Assembly (NCBI GenBank): GCA_910576915.1 | Contig: CAJTJT010000007.1 | Coordinates: forward strand, 13,670 to 77,669 | Direction of reading: 5' to 3' | DNA from: an uncultured Elusimicrobiales bacterium | GTDB lineage: Bacteria; Elusimicrobiota; Elusimicrobia; Elusimicrobiales; Elusimicrobiaceae | DNA length: 64,000 nt | Notes under the pieces: model-generated | Databases searched by the model: none | What the model saw: only the letters and a program-made list of their open reading frames with translations | What the model was told of the DNA's origin: nothing | Shown: in pieces, positions 1 to 7,257 of the stretch | Layout of the letters: every line of letters begins with the position of its first letter | Position numbering within the stretch: position 1 is the first letter of the stretch | Made by a program: the position numbers and the translations under genes

Positions 1-48
1 CAAGGCCGCTCTCTTTACGGTGTAAAGAGACCGAAAGCCGGAAAATAA
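1..48 (+). CDS. rpsL: 30S ribosomal protein S12, C-terminal end (partial)
   Basis: Only the last 15 codons and the TAA are inside the window. They read QGRSLYGVKRPKAGK, which fits the conserved S12 tail (S.YGVKRPK). S12 lies at the decoding centre of the 30S subunit. The gene enters from the left edge and is followed 22 nt later by rpsG, the normal str-operon order, with a Shine-Dalgarno sequence AGGAG at 54-58 for rpsG. Confidence 0.9.
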   Translation, partial: QGRSLYGVKRPKAGK

Positions 49-70
49 TTTTTAGGAGTTGAATTAGAAT

Positions 71-550
71 ATGCCGAGAAAAGGTTTAAGACCCAGAGAC
101 AGAAGACCGCAGCCCGCGCCGGATTACAAATATAATTCCGTGCTCGTGTCCCGGTTCATTAATAAATTGAATTTTGAAGGCAAAACCTCCACCGCCGAAC
201 GTGTGCTCGACGATGCGATGGCCATCATTGCCGAAAAAACCAAAGAAAACGCCTTGGACGTTTTCACCAAATGCATTGAAAACGTGCGCCCGCTGGTGGA
301 AGTAAAAGCCCGCCGCGTGGGTGGTGCGAACTATCAGGTTCCCACCGAAGTAAAACCCCTGCGCAGCACCTCCTTGGCCATGAGATGGCTCATCGGCGCC
401 GCGCAAAGCCGCAAAGGCCGCCCGATGGCTGAAAAATTGGCCGAAGAAATCATCTTGGGCTCCAAAAAAGAAGGCACCGCTTTCAAAAAACGCGAAGACG
501 TGCACAAAATGGCCGAAGCCAACCGCGCTTTCGCCCACTTTAAATGGTAA
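71..550 (+). CDS. rpsG: 30S ribosomal protein S7
   Basis: S7 nucleates assembly of the 30S head by binding the 3' domain of 16S rRNA and contacts E-site tRNA. The 159-residue product has the family hallmarks: MPRKG start, a KALDVF-like segment (ENALDVFTKCIENVRPLVEV, about 57-76), the VGGANYQVP motif near 81-89 and the ALRW-like SLAMRWLI stretch. Length is normal (about 156-179). It sits between rpsL and fusA, 14 nt before fusA, so it belongs to the str operon. In other bacteria S7 represses this operon. No such site is evident in the short gaps here. Confidence 0.97.
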   Translation: MPRKGLRPRDRRPQPAPDYKYNSVLVSRFINKLNFEGKTSTAERVLDDAMAIIAEKTKENALDVFTKCIENVRPLVEVKARRVGGANYQVPTEVKPLRSTSLAMRWLIGAAQSRKGRPMAEKLAEEIILGSKKEGTAFKKREDVHKMAEANRAFAHFKW

Positions 551-564
551 ACGGGAATTAAGAT

Positions 565-2667
565 ATGGCTGAATTCAAAACCTATCCGTTAAACAAAATC
601 AGAAACATTGGTATTATCGCGCACATCGACGCGGGTAAAACCACCACTTCCGAACGCATCCTGTACTACACGGGCAAAGTGCACAAAATCGGCGAAACGC
701 ACGACGGCGCTTCCGTGACCGACTGGATGGAACAGGAAAGAGAAAGAGGTATTACCATCACCTCTGCCGCCATTTACTGCGTGTGGAAAGACTGCCAGCT
801 CAACATTATTGACACTCCCGGCCACGTGGACTTTACGGCCGAAGTGGAACGTTCGTTGCGCGTGCTGGACGGCGCCGTCTGCTGCTTTGACGGCGTACAG
901 GGCGTAGAACCCCAGTCTGAAACCGTGTGGCGTCAGGCGGATAAATACCACGTTCCCCGTATCGCTTACATCAACAAAATGGACCGCATCGGCGCGGATT
1001 TCGTCCGCTCCGCCAACTCCATTAAAGAAAAATTGGGCGGTAACGCCTGCCCGATCCAGCTGCCGATTGGCGCCGAAGATAAATTCGTCGGCGTGGTCGA
1101 CCTGGTTAAAATGAAAGGTATCATCTGGGACGGCGACCACAACGGCGCCACTTTCAACGAAGTGGAAATCCCGGCCGACCTCGTGGAAGATGCCAAACTC
1201 GCGCATACGGAAATGATTGAAAAACTCGCCGACTTCGACGAAAACATTATGGAACGTTACCTCGGCGGCGAAACGGAATTTACGGTTGAAGAAATCAAAA
1301 AAGCCATCCGCAAAGGTACTTTGACGGGTAAATTCTTCCCGGTAATCTGCGGTTCTTCCTATAAAAACAAAGGCGTGCAGCCGCTTTTGGACTGCGTGAA
1401 CGACTATCTTCCCTCTCCTGAAGATGTCCCCGCTGTCAAAGGTATTAACCCCAACACCGGCGAAGAAACGGAACGCAAACCTTCCAATTCCGAACCTTTC
1501 TGCGGTCTTATCTTTAAAGTGCAGACCGACCCGTTCGTGGGTAAACTGAGCTTCTTCCGCATTTATTCCGGCACCATCAAAGCCGGTGACGCGGTGTTCT
1601 TCCCGGGCAAAAACGCCACGGAAAGATTCGGCCGTATGATGCGCATGATGGCCGATAAACGCGAAGAAGTAAAAGAACTCGGCGCCGGCGAAATCGCCGC
1701 CACCGTGGCTATCAAAAACTCCCGCGTGGGCCAAACCATTTGCTCGCCCGATCATCCGATCGTGCTCGAAAGCATTACGTTCCCGGAACCTGTAATCTCC
1801 ATTGCCGTGGAACCCAAATCCAAAGCTGACGAAGAAAAAATGTCCAACGCGCTCGCCCGCCTGGCCGAAGAAGACCAGACGTTCCGCGTCCGCACCGATG
1901 AAGAAACCGGCCAGACCGTTATTTCCGGTATGGGCGAACTTCACCTGGACATCATCGTCGACCGCATGAAACGCGAATTCAACGTGCAGGCCAACGTGGG
2001 CGCTCCCCAGGTTGCCTACCGCGAAACCATCACCAAAACGGTGGAACAGGAAACCAAATTCGTCCGCCAGTCCGGTGGCCGCGGTCAGTACGGTCACGTA
2101 TTCCTCCGCTTGGAACCGCAGGAAAAAGGCAAAGGGTTCGAATTCGTCAACGAAATCACCCAGGGCCGCATTCCGAAAGAATATATCCCGGCTATTGAAA
2201 AAGGCTGCCGCGAAGCGCTGGATTCTGGTGCGATGGCGGGTTATCCCTTGGTGGACATTAAAGTCGCCGTGTTCGACGGTTCGTTCCACGAAGTGGACTC
2301 CTCCGAAATGGCCTTTAAAATTGCCGCTTCTATGGCGCTTAAAGACGGCGCCAAAAAAGCGAACCCGGTTATCTTGGAGCCTATCATGAAAGTGGAAGTC
2401 GTGGCTCCGGAAGCCAACTTGGGCGACATCATCGGTGACCTCAGCTCCCGCCGCGGTCAAATCGGCGAAATGGGCGTTCGCGGTAACGTACGCTTCGTCC
2501 GCGCCGAAGTTCCGCTGGCCGAAATGTTCGGTTACGCCACCAACGTCCGCTCCCTGTCCCAGGGCCGCGCGTCGTTCACGATGGAACCCAGCCACTACGC
2601 CGAAGTGCCGGCCAACGTCGCTAAAGCGATTGTTGAAAAACGCACCGCGGAAAAAGTGGCCGCTTAA
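565..2667 (+). CDS. fusA: Elongation factor G
   Basis: Translocase GTPase that moves tRNA-mRNA on the ribosome and, with RRF, recycles ribosomes. The 700-residue length is that of a canonical EF-G. G1 is AHIDAGKT (19-26), the switch I motif RGITITSAA is intact (62-70), G3 is DTPGH (84-88) and G4 is NKMD (138-141). Domains II-V follow, including a GRGQYGHV segment of domain IV and a C-terminal FSMEPSHY-like end. The intact RGITI here contrasts with the tuf gene next door. It is co-transcribed with rpsG; a GC-rich hairpin separates it from tuf. Confidence 0.98.
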   Translation: MAEFKTYPLNKIRNIGIIAHIDAGKTTTSERILYYTGKVHKIGETHDGASVTDWMEQERERGITITSAAIYCVWKDCQLNIIDTPGHVDFTAEVERSLRVLDGAVCCFDGVQGVEPQSETVWRQADKYHVPRIAYINKMDRIGADFVRSANSIKEKLGGNACPIQLPIGAEDKFVGVVDLVKMKGIIWDGDHNGATFNEVEIPADLVEDAKLAHTEMIEKLADFDENIMERYLGGETEFTVEEIKKAIRKGTLTGKFFPVICGSSYKNKGVQPLLDCVNDYLPSPEDVPAVKGINPNTGEETERKPSNSEPFCGLIFKVQTDPFVGKLSFFRIYSGTIKAGDAVFFPGKNATERFGRMMRMMADKREEVKELGAGEIAATVAIKNSRVGQTICSPDHPIVLESITFPEPVISIAVEPKSKADEEKMSNALARLAEEDQTFRVRTDEETGQTVISGMGELHLDIIVDRMKREFNVQANVGAPQVAYRETITKTVEQETKFVRQSGGRGQYGHVFLRLEPQEKGKGFEFVNEITQGRIPKEYIPAIEKGCREALDSGAMAGYPLVDIKVAVFDGSFHEVDSSEMAFKIAASMALKDGAKKANPVILEPIMKVEVVAPEANLGDIIGDLSSRRGQIGEMGVRGNVRFVRAEVPLAEMFGYATNVRSLSQGRASFTMEPSHYAEVPANVAKAIVEKRTAEKVAA

Positions 2668-2677
2668 CCAATTCACT

Positions 2678-2710
2678 CCGCGCCCGGTAAACCCGGGCGC
2701 GGGCTTTGAT
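2678..2710 (+). terminator. Hairpin between fusA and tuf
   Basis: A 10-bp perfect stem (CCGCGCCCGG at 2678-2687 with its complement at 2693-2702) closes a 5-nt loop and is followed by a T-rich stretch broken by GA. It could be a partial terminator or attenuator that sets tuf expression apart from fusA, or an RNA-processing and stability hairpin. No second promoter is obvious before tuf, so full termination is doubtful. Confidence 0.55.
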
Positions 2711-2733
2711 TTTATTTTAAGGAGTTTATTATC

Positions 2734-3924
2734 ATGGCAAAGGAAAAATTTTCCCGCAGCAAACCGCACGTAAACGTAGGTACGATTGGTCACGTGGACC
2801 ACGGCAAGACGACGTTGACGACGGCCATCACGAAAGTATTGGCCAAAGAAGGCAAAGCGAAAGCGATGGCCTATACGGATATTGCGAAAGGGGGCGTAGT
2901 ACGCGACGCTTCTAAGATTGTAACGGTAGCAGTATCTCACGTAGAATACGAATCTGACAACCGCCACTATGCGCACATTGACTGCCCCGGCCACGCTGAC
3001 TACATTAAAAACATGATCACGGGTGCGGCGCAGATGGACGGCGCTATCTTGGTAGTGTCCGCCGTAGACGGCCCGATGCCGCAGACTCGCGAACACGTAC
3101 TTTTGGCCAAACAGGTAAACGTACCGAAATTGGTTGTGTTCCTCAACAAAGTAGATTTAATTGACGATGCGGACTTGTTGGAACTGGTTGAAGAAGAAAT
3201 CCGCGACTTGCTGGGCAAATACGATTTTGACCGCGACAACACGCCGATCGTGCGCGGCTCTGCGTTGAAAGCCATTGAAGGCGACCAGAGCGAATTGGGC
3301 GAACCCTGCATCAAGAGACTTATGGAAGCCTTGGATACGTGGATCCCCGAACCCCAGCGCGATACGGAAAAACCGTTCTTGATGGCTGTGGAAGACGTAT
3401 TCTCGATCACTGGCCGCGGTACTGTGGCCACCGGCAGAATCGAACGCGGCAAGGTGCACGTGGGCGATCAGCTGGAAATCATCGGTTTCCGCGACACGCT
3501 GAACACGGTAGCGACCGGTATCGAAATGTTCCGCAAATTGCTGGACGAAGGTATGGCCGGTGATAACGTGGGTATCTTGCTGCGCGGTATCGACAAGAAC
3601 CAGGTTGAAAGAGGTCAAGTATTGGCCGCTCCGAAATCTGTGAACCCGCACAAACACTTTATGGGCCAGGTGTACATCTTGAAGAAAGAAGAAGGCGGCC
3701 GCCACACTCCGCTGACCCCGGGCTACAAACCGCAGTTCTATTTGAGAACGACGGACGTGACGGGCGAATTGTCTTTCAAACAAGACATGATTATGCCTGG
3801 TGATAACGCTGAAATCGAAGTTAAATTGATTACGCCTGTAGCAATGGAAGAAGGCTTGCGCTTCGCTATCCGCGAAGGTGGTCATACGGTAGGCGCCGGC
3901 GTTGTTACCAAAATTATTGAGTAG
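2734..3924 (+). CDS. tuf: Elongation factor Tu with atypical switch I
   Basis: Delivers aminoacyl-tRNA to the ribosome as EF-Tu-GTP. The 396-residue length, G1 GHVDHGKT (19-26), G3 DCPGHADY (83-90), G4 NKVD (138-141) and all of domains II and III are ordinary. Switch I is not: in place of the near-universal RGITI the protein has KIVTV (61-65) after [10 protein letters not shown]. The Mg-binding Thr is kept (Thr64, equal to E. coli Thr61), as is the SHVEY that follows, and the length around it is close to normal, so this is substitution rather than a frameshift. Only one tuf copy is in the window. It starts at an ATG with AAGGAG at 2719-2724 and ends before a strong terminator hairpin. Confidence 0.97.
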   Translation: MAKEKFSRSKPHVNVGTIGHVDHGKTTLTTAITKVLAKEGKAKAMAYTDIAKGGVVRDASKIVTVAVSHVEYESDNRHYAHIDCPGHADYIKNMITGAAQMDGAILVVSAVDGPMPQTREHVLLAKQVNVPKLVVFLNKVDLIDDADLLELVEEEIRDLLGKYDFDRDNTPIVRGSALKAIEGDQSELGEPCIKRLMEALDTWIPEPQRDTEKPFLMAVEDVFSITGRGTVATGRIERGKVHVGDQLEIIGFRDTLNTVATGIEMFRKLLDEGMAGDNVGILLRGIDKNQVERGQVLAAPKSVNPHKHFMGQVYILKKEEGGRHTPLTPGYKPQFYLRTTDVTGELSFKQDMIMPGDNAEIEVKLITPVAMEEGLRFAIREGGHTVGAGVVTKIIE

Positions 3925-3926
3925 TA

Positions 3927-4150
3927 ACGACTGTTGGTAACTAACGGTTTACGCATACGGAGCAAAACAGAAAGTTTTGCTCCGTATGTCTTTTAAGGGC
4001 CAACAATTTGTTAAATTCTGTTATCTTGCGCGTCCCTCGGCCTTGACGTGCCATTCAGGCACGCCTATGCGGCCGACTAGCCCGCACAATCTAAGGCGAA
4101 TTTAACAAATCAGGCAATCTTCTATTGTGTTATTCTGCTCTCACGGCATA
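3927..4150 (+). repeat. Structured intergenic repeat, copy A
   Basis: Member of a dispersed family seen also near 17510, 41711, 47421, 50695, 51030 and 63668. The order is: ACGACTG start; first hairpin 3954-3988; a long arm whose outer stem is ATTTGTTAAATTC (4006-4018) with its complement 4098-4110; an inner stem TCGGCC (4037-4042) with GGCCGA (4071-4076); and a tip stem CGTGCC (4047-4052) with GGCACG (4058-4063). Unpaired segments TTGA, CGCCTATGC, AAATCAG and TGTTATTCTG match copy E, while the stems differ yet still pair. Confidence 0.75.
3954..3994 (+). terminator. Terminator-like hairpin after tuf
   Basis: A 15-bp perfect stem (CATACGGAGCAAAAC at 3954-3968, complement at 3974-3988) with the loop AGAAA is followed by TCTTTTAAG. 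It lies 30 nt after the tuf stop and probably ends the str operon. It is also the first hairpin of the structured repeat at 3927-4150, equivalent to the GNRA hairpins of the other copies. Confidence 0.7.
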
Positions 4151-4316
4151 CTATATAAAGTCATCCCGAGGTGTTTGGCGGCCCGCAGGGTCTCGGGATC
4201 TACCGCTTTATTTTGTCGTCATTCCGGCCGTGGAGCCGGAATCCAGAATAGGAGTCGTTTCCTCGTTGCCGTCATCCTGAACGGACGCTTTTTCCGCTTG
4301 GCGTCACCCCATAAGG
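4150..4316. repeat. Cluster of small palindromic repeats
   Basis: Three repeat types follow each other. The first is a GTCATCCCGAG...CTCGGGATC palindrome (about 4156-4201). The second is a GTCATTCCGGC...GCCGGAATCC palindrome (4218-4244), of the same kind as those at 53600-53643 and 57864-57977. The third is a segment at 4268-4316 found again almost unchanged at 50938-50988, containing the small hairpin GACGC...GCGTC. No credible gene is present; the small open frames here simply run through the repeats. Confidence 0.6.
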
Positions 4317-4428
4317 TATAATATGAGGCCAGTTATAAGGTGTAGAATTTGGACGTTATTAAATTGTCGGAGAGGCGAGTTTAATGCACGAACCGCAAAG
4401 GATATCTCTTTGCGGTTCGTTTTTTATC
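4317..4428 (+). ncRNA. Possible small transcript with own terminator
   Basis: A TATAAT at 4317-4322 is followed about 65 nt later by a strong intrinsic terminator: stem ACGAACCGCAAAG (4388-4400) with complement 4408-4420, then TTTTTT. No plus-strand gene ends here, because tuf already has its own terminator 400 nt upstream and the neighbouring pilin is on the minus strand. The pair could delimit a small RNA of roughly 95 nt. There is no well-placed -35 box, so read-through from tuf followed by a second terminator is an alternative. Confidence 0.3.
4388..4428 (+). terminator. Intrinsic terminator
   Basis: A 13-bp perfect stem (4388-4400 with 4408-4420) and a 7-nt loop, followed by a run of T on the plus strand. 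The minus side has no T run, so it works in the plus direction and would not end the pilin gene at 4444. Confidence 0.75.
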
Positions 4429-4443
4429 AGCGTATATACTGTT

Positions 4444-4956
4444 TTAAATTTCCCCGTCGCTATATGTCCATCCTTGGCCTTGTAACGATTTACAAATCTG
4501 GCGGCCGAAATCGTTTAATTGGGTAATACATTGATGTCGCCATCCTTGGTCATCTCTGGAAGAATATAGAGTATACCAGTTGGCAGAATCTGTATTTTTA
4601 TCGGCTTGAATGTCACAAGCTATACTCCAGCAAGAGCCACTGTAAATGAAATTTTTGGTTTCATAATAAAATTCTCCGTCATTATCAAAGCTGCCGCCGC
4701 TGAGTTCTGTAGCGTTTGCTAGGTCTTTATATTTTACAGATCCACTGGGAAACCCGCCGTTTTCCAATAAATACAAATCAATGTTATCCTGCATTGTTTT
4801 GATATTGCTGAGGGCTTCTGATAAGCGTGCTTTTTCTACCGCTTTGGTGTATTGGGGTAGCGCCACGGCGGATAAAATTCCGATGATGAGTACCACTACC
4901 AAGAGTTCAATTAACGTAAATCCCCGTCCGGGGGCGGATGTATAGCTGTTGTTCAT
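4444..4956 (-). CDS. Type IV prepilin-like protein (PilA/GspG family)
   Basis: Secreted pilin or pseudopilin subunit, cleaved and N-methylated by a prepilin peptidase before assembly into a fibre. The 170-residue product starts MNNSYTSAPGRG and has the cleavage site RG/FTLIELLVV, the conserved Glu5 and a hydrophobic helix ending ALPQYTKAVEKAR. The globular part has four Cys likely to form disulfides. The open frame extends 42 codons further upstream, but the chosen ATG has AGGAG about 7 nt ahead and gives a normal short leader peptide; the upstream part is the folded leader at 4957-5190. No pilus assembly genes are nearby. Its sister gene at 36506-37027 has the same type of leader. Confidence 0.88.
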   Translation of the reverse strand: MNNSYTSAPGRGFTLIELLVVVLIIGILSAVALPQYTKAVEKARLSEALSNIKTMQDNIDLYLLENGGFPSGSVKYKDLANATELSGGSFDNDGEFYYETKNFIYSGSCWSIACDIQADKNTDSANWYTLYSSRDDQGWRHQCITQLNDFGRQICKSLQGQGWTYSDGEI

Positions 4957-5190
4957 AAAGGCTCCTTTTGTCTTTGGAACCCAAACAAAAACGGCTGTCC
5001 ATATTGCGCCAGAGCAAGTGCCGCAAATATAAACAGCCGTAGTCTGCCGCCACGCGGGCGGCAAACATTCGGCACAAAACAAAGGGGTTATAAGGCCCTT
5101 TATCTTGCGCCTCTAATCGGCTGTTTTTGGACTTGCTCTGGATTACATTTGTAATGCCGCCGCGTTCTGCACGCGGTTCCAAAAACAGGT
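4957..5190 (-). ncRNA. Conserved folded leader of pilin gene, copy 1 (riboswitch-like)
   Basis: On the minus strand, an outer helix (5131-5141 with 5009-5019, 11 bp) and an inner helix P1 (5118-5125 with 5032-5039, 8 bp) close a three-way junction. P2 has segments 5105-5111 with 5071-5077 and 5096-5101 with 5081-5086; P3 is 5057-5066 with 5042-5051. A 5' hairpin (5178-5188 with 5121-5131) competes with P1. The P1 3' strand (5033-5039) can instead pair with 4992-4998, giving a terminator-like hairpin followed by TTTTTGTTT about 26 nt before the pilin start. A TATAAT at 5217-5212 would start the transcript just upstream. The same design occurs at 37028-37255. No ligand class is recognised. Confidence 0.65.
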
Positions 5191-5211
5191 AAAATTGTGT
5201 ACTACGGTTCT

Positions 5212-5217
5212 ATTATA
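5212..5217 (-). promoter_or_regulatory. Putative -10 box for the pilin leader transcript
   Basis: TATAAT on the minus strand, placed so that a transcript would begin near 5205, just ahead of the first helix of the folded leader. The -35 match (TTCTAT, 17-nt spacer) is weak. It is divergent from, and about 30 nt away from, the lipoprotein promoter. Confidence 0.4.
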
Positions 5218-5222
5218 ATAAA

Positions 5223-5251
5223 TTTGGCGGGGATATAGAATTTGATATAAT
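5223..5251 (+). promoter_or_regulatory. Putative promoter for the Cys-rich lipoprotein pair
   Basis: TTTGGC (5223-5228), a 17-nt spacer and TATAAT (5246-5251), followed by GGAGG at 5263-5267 and the ATG at 5278. The -10 and the spacing are good and the -35 is weak. Confidence 0.5.
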
Positions 5252-5277
5252 ATTCAATATAACGGAGGAACCAAAAC

Positions 5278-5640
5278 ATGAATATCAAAGTATTGGGACT
5301 ATTGGGCGCGGCCGTATTGTTCGCCGGATGCGCCAAAACGGTAGAAGTGAAAACTCCCGTTAACTTGAAATCTAAAAATTACGCCGAAGCCCTGCAGTCG
5401 GCCGATAAGTCCTGCAAAGTGGACGAAGACTGCACGTCTGTTAACAAAGGCTGCTGCATGTGCGCCGGTAAAGAAGCGGTGAATAAAGAAGCCGCCGCCG
5501 CGCTCCAGCCGTTTTTTATGAAAGAATGTGAACGCGCCGCGTGCACTTTGCAAATGTGCTACGTGGATATTGAAACGTCCTGCCAAAACGGGACCTGCGT
5601 GGGTACGCCTAAACCGTATAAAAATTATTTCGTAAAATAG
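5278..5640 (+). CDS. Cys-rich putative lipoprotein, paralog 1
   Basis: Function unknown. The 120-residue product begins with a signal peptide and a lipobox-like LFAGC (Cys18), so it is probably lipid-anchored on the outside of a membrane. The mature part has ten further Cys in the pattern C..DEDC, KGCCMC, CERAAC..QMC, C.NGTC. The next gene repeats this pattern: KGCCMC, AxC, MC and a final C...C. The pattern suggests a disulfide-rich fold or a metal site, but no family is recognised with confidence. GGAGG lies 10 nt before the start. It is followed 9 nt later by its paralog, so the two are one operon made by tandem duplication. Confidence 0.8.
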   Translation: MNIKVLGLLGAAVLFAGCAKTVEVKTPVNLKSKNYAEALQSADKSCKVDEDCTSVNKGCCMCAGKEAVNKEAAAALQPFFMKECERAACTLQMCYVDIETSCQNGTCVGTPKPYKNYFVK

Positions 5641-5649
5641 GGGAATAGA

Positions 5650-5988
5650 ATGAAAAAAGTATTATTTTTGACTGTTTGCGCCGCCGTGTTGGCCGCCTGT
5701 GCCTCCGCTCCGAAATCCGTGGGCATCAACGCCAAACCCAAAGCGCTGACGAAAGCGATTTTAAAAGCCGACAAAGCTTGCACCGCGGACGCGGACTGCG
5801 TGGCTGTGCAGAAAGGCTGCTGCATGTGCGACGGATACCAAGCCGTCAGCCAAAAAGGTGCGGAAACGGTCAAAGCCGCGTTTGACAAAGCGTGCTATCA
5901 CGCTCCCTGCACGCGCGAAATGTGCCGCGTACAAATTGCGCCCAAATGCGTAAACAATGTTTGCACGGGCGAGAGCTTCCGCGATTAA
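5650..5988 (+). CDS. Cys-rich putative lipoprotein, paralog 2
   Basis: The 112-residue product has a signal peptide with a good lipobox LAAC (Cys17) and shares the order CTADADC, KGCCMC, CYHAPC, EMC and C...C with its upstream neighbour. The N-terminal half before the first shared Cys has diverged. It is one unit with paralog 1 and ends at the terminator 6007-6045. Function unknown; an extracytoplasmic disulfide-rich protein is the most that can be inferred. Confidence 0.8.
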   Translation: MKKVLFLTVCAAVLAACASAPKSVGINAKPKALTKAILKADKACTADADCVAVQKGCCMCDGYQAVSQKGAETVKAAFDKACYHAPCTREMCRVQIAPKCVNNVCTGESFRD

Positions 5989-6006
5989 TCTTTAAAAGGT
6001 TAAAAT

Positions 6007-6045
6007 AAAACGCCGGACCCGAAATTGGGTCCGGCGTTTTTGCGT
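6007..6045. terminator. Bidirectional terminator between lipoproteins and apt
   Basis: Stem CGCCGGACCC (6011-6020) with GGGTCCGGCG (6027-6036), flanked by AAAA on the left and TTTTT on the right, so it can end transcription from both convergent genes. Confidence 0.85.
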
Positions 6046-6054
6046 TTAGACGGG

Positions 6055-6594
6055 TTATAATATCTCTTTAAGCGGCAAATTTTTTAATTCGGGGTTATCG
6101 TCCCGCATGGTTTGCAGGCTTTTAACGGACGTTAAATGTACCGCCAGCAAGATTTCTTTGCCTTTGGCCGCCATCGCTTTACGAACCGCCGCCAGCGTCT
6201 GCCCGGTGGCCAAAATATCATCAATATAGATAAAGTTCGGGAAGGATAAAAGCAGTTCTTCGTCCACTTCCATATCGTAGCTGTCATACTCGTTGGTAAT
6301 GCGGAAGCGGTAGGGTTTGTTCGGAATCTTGCCTTTTTTGCGGATGGGCAAAAACGGCAGCCCCAAACGGTAGGCCACAGGCGCGGCAAAGAAGAAACCG
6401 CGCGATTCCGGCGTGATAATAGCCGTTTTGCTTAGGAGGTCCGGCGGCAGCGTCTGCTGAACCGTTTGGCACATTTTGTCGATTACTTGGGTAAAGTATT
6501 CGGGCTCGGCCAGCAGGGTGTTAATATCAATAAATTGTACATTGGGGGTGGGATAGTCTTTAATAATGCGCAGGCTGTAATTGATGGCGGGCAT
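6055..6594 (-). CDS. apt: Adenine phosphoribosyltransferase-like protein
   Basis: Type I phosphoribosyltransferase of 179 residues that most likely makes AMP from adenine and PRPP. The family signature ESRGFFFAAPVAYRLG (about 63-78) followed by a PxRKKGKIP loop is the APT form of the substrate loop, and the PRPP-binding motif is FIYIDDILATGQT (about 120-132). Length is right for APT (170-180). AGGAG lies upstream of the ATG. It stands alone, convergent with the lipoproteins and divergent from the S10 operon. A related base specificity such as xanthine cannot be excluded by reading. Confidence 0.85.
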   Translation of the reverse strand: MPAINYSLRIIKDYPTPNVQFIDINTLLAEPEYFTQVIDKMCQTVQQTLPPDLLSKTAIITPESRGFFFAAPVAYRLGLPFLPIRKKGKIPNKPYRFRITNEYDSYDMEVDEELLLSFPNFIYIDDILATGQTLAAVRKAMAAKGKEILLAVHLTSVKSLQTMRDDNPELKNLPLKEIL

Positions 6595-6895
6595 AAAATC
6601 TCCTTCAAAAACGGAATTTGCAAGTGTTTGCGGGCCCCGACGGGATTCCCTTTACAATACAATACAGATTTTATACAATATATTCAAGCGAATTTTAGGT
6701 GCTTTGCAATGAAAGCGAAACGGTGAAAAACGCAAGTAAATTGTATAGCGCAAAAGCCCGCTAATTTAGTATAATAAAATGTACTGAATTGGAAGCAAAG
6801 GCGGAAAATTCCTGACCGGCTCGTCGAGAAAGGCGACCCGGAGCGGGGATTTCTGCCGAATAATTTTTTGTAAAAAACATTTAAGGAAACTAAAC
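6595..6895 (+). promoter_or_regulatory. Promoter and leader region of the S10 operon
   Basis: This 301-nt gap holds a TATAAT at 6770-6775 without a convincing -35. Downstream is a folded segment at about 6800-6862: GGCGGAAA...TTTCTGCC outside and CCGGCTCGTCG...GGCGACCCGG inside. It lies between the putative start of transcription and rpsJ, where other bacteria have L4-responsive leaders. That role is inference. No gene is seen in the rest of the gap. Confidence 0.45.
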
Positions 6896-7240
6896 ATGGC
6901 AGAAAAAACAGAAAAAAAGGCTAAAGTATTAAGCCAAGAAAGAATCCGCATCAAATTGCGTTCTTACGACCATCGCATGTTGGACGCCTCTGTTTCCCGC
7001 ATTGTGGAAACGGCCCAAAAAACCGGCGCCATCGTGGCGGGTCCTGTTCTTCTCCCGGTCCGGATTAAGAAGTACACCGTGCTTCGCTCTCCCCATACCG
7101 ATAAAAAGAGCAGAGAACAGTTTGAAATGCGCATTCACAAAAGACTCATTGACCTCAAAAGCCCCACCTCTAAGACCGTCGACGAACTCATGAAACTGGA
7201 TTTGCCGGCCGGTGTAGATGTGGCTATCAAAAGCAACTAA
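6896..7240 (+). CDS. rpsJ: 30S ribosomal protein S10
   Basis: S10 binds the 30S head and also serves transcription antitermination with NusB. The 114-residue product carries a short charged N-terminal extension (about 12 residues) before the family core [15 protein letters not shown]. The motifs [19 protein letters not shown] and [15 protein letters not shown] are also present. It opens the S10-spc-alpha cluster. Start ATG with AAGGAAA at 6882-6888. Confidence 0.97.
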   Translation: MAEKTEKKAKVLSQERIRIKLRSYDHRMLDASVSRIVETAQKTGAIVAGPVLLPVRIKKYTVLRSPHTDKKSREQFEMRIHKRLIDLKSPTSKTVDELMKLDLPAGVDVAIKSN

Positions 7241-7257
7241 TAGGAAACTGAACTGAT

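Noticed and set aside
2881..2945. Frameshift or assembly error in tuf switch I
   Set aside because: Frame, length and flanking motifs are intact; two compensating frameshifts would be needed and the codons are typical of the gene.
589..3096. 835-codon open frame on the minus strand across fusA and tuf
   Set aside because: It is antisense to two certain genes, has odd His/Phe-rich composition and no homology by eye. Long antisense frames arise from the biased codon use of highly expressed genes.
4127..4526. Two small plus-strand open frames
   Set aside because: They run through palindromic repeats, a terminator and the 3' end of a pilin gene; no ribosome site or protein-like composition.
4957..5082. 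N-terminal extension of the pilin through its leader region
   Set aside because: The frame is open, but the downstream ATG has a good ribosome site and gives a standard prepilin leader; the upstream part is explained by conserved RNA structure.
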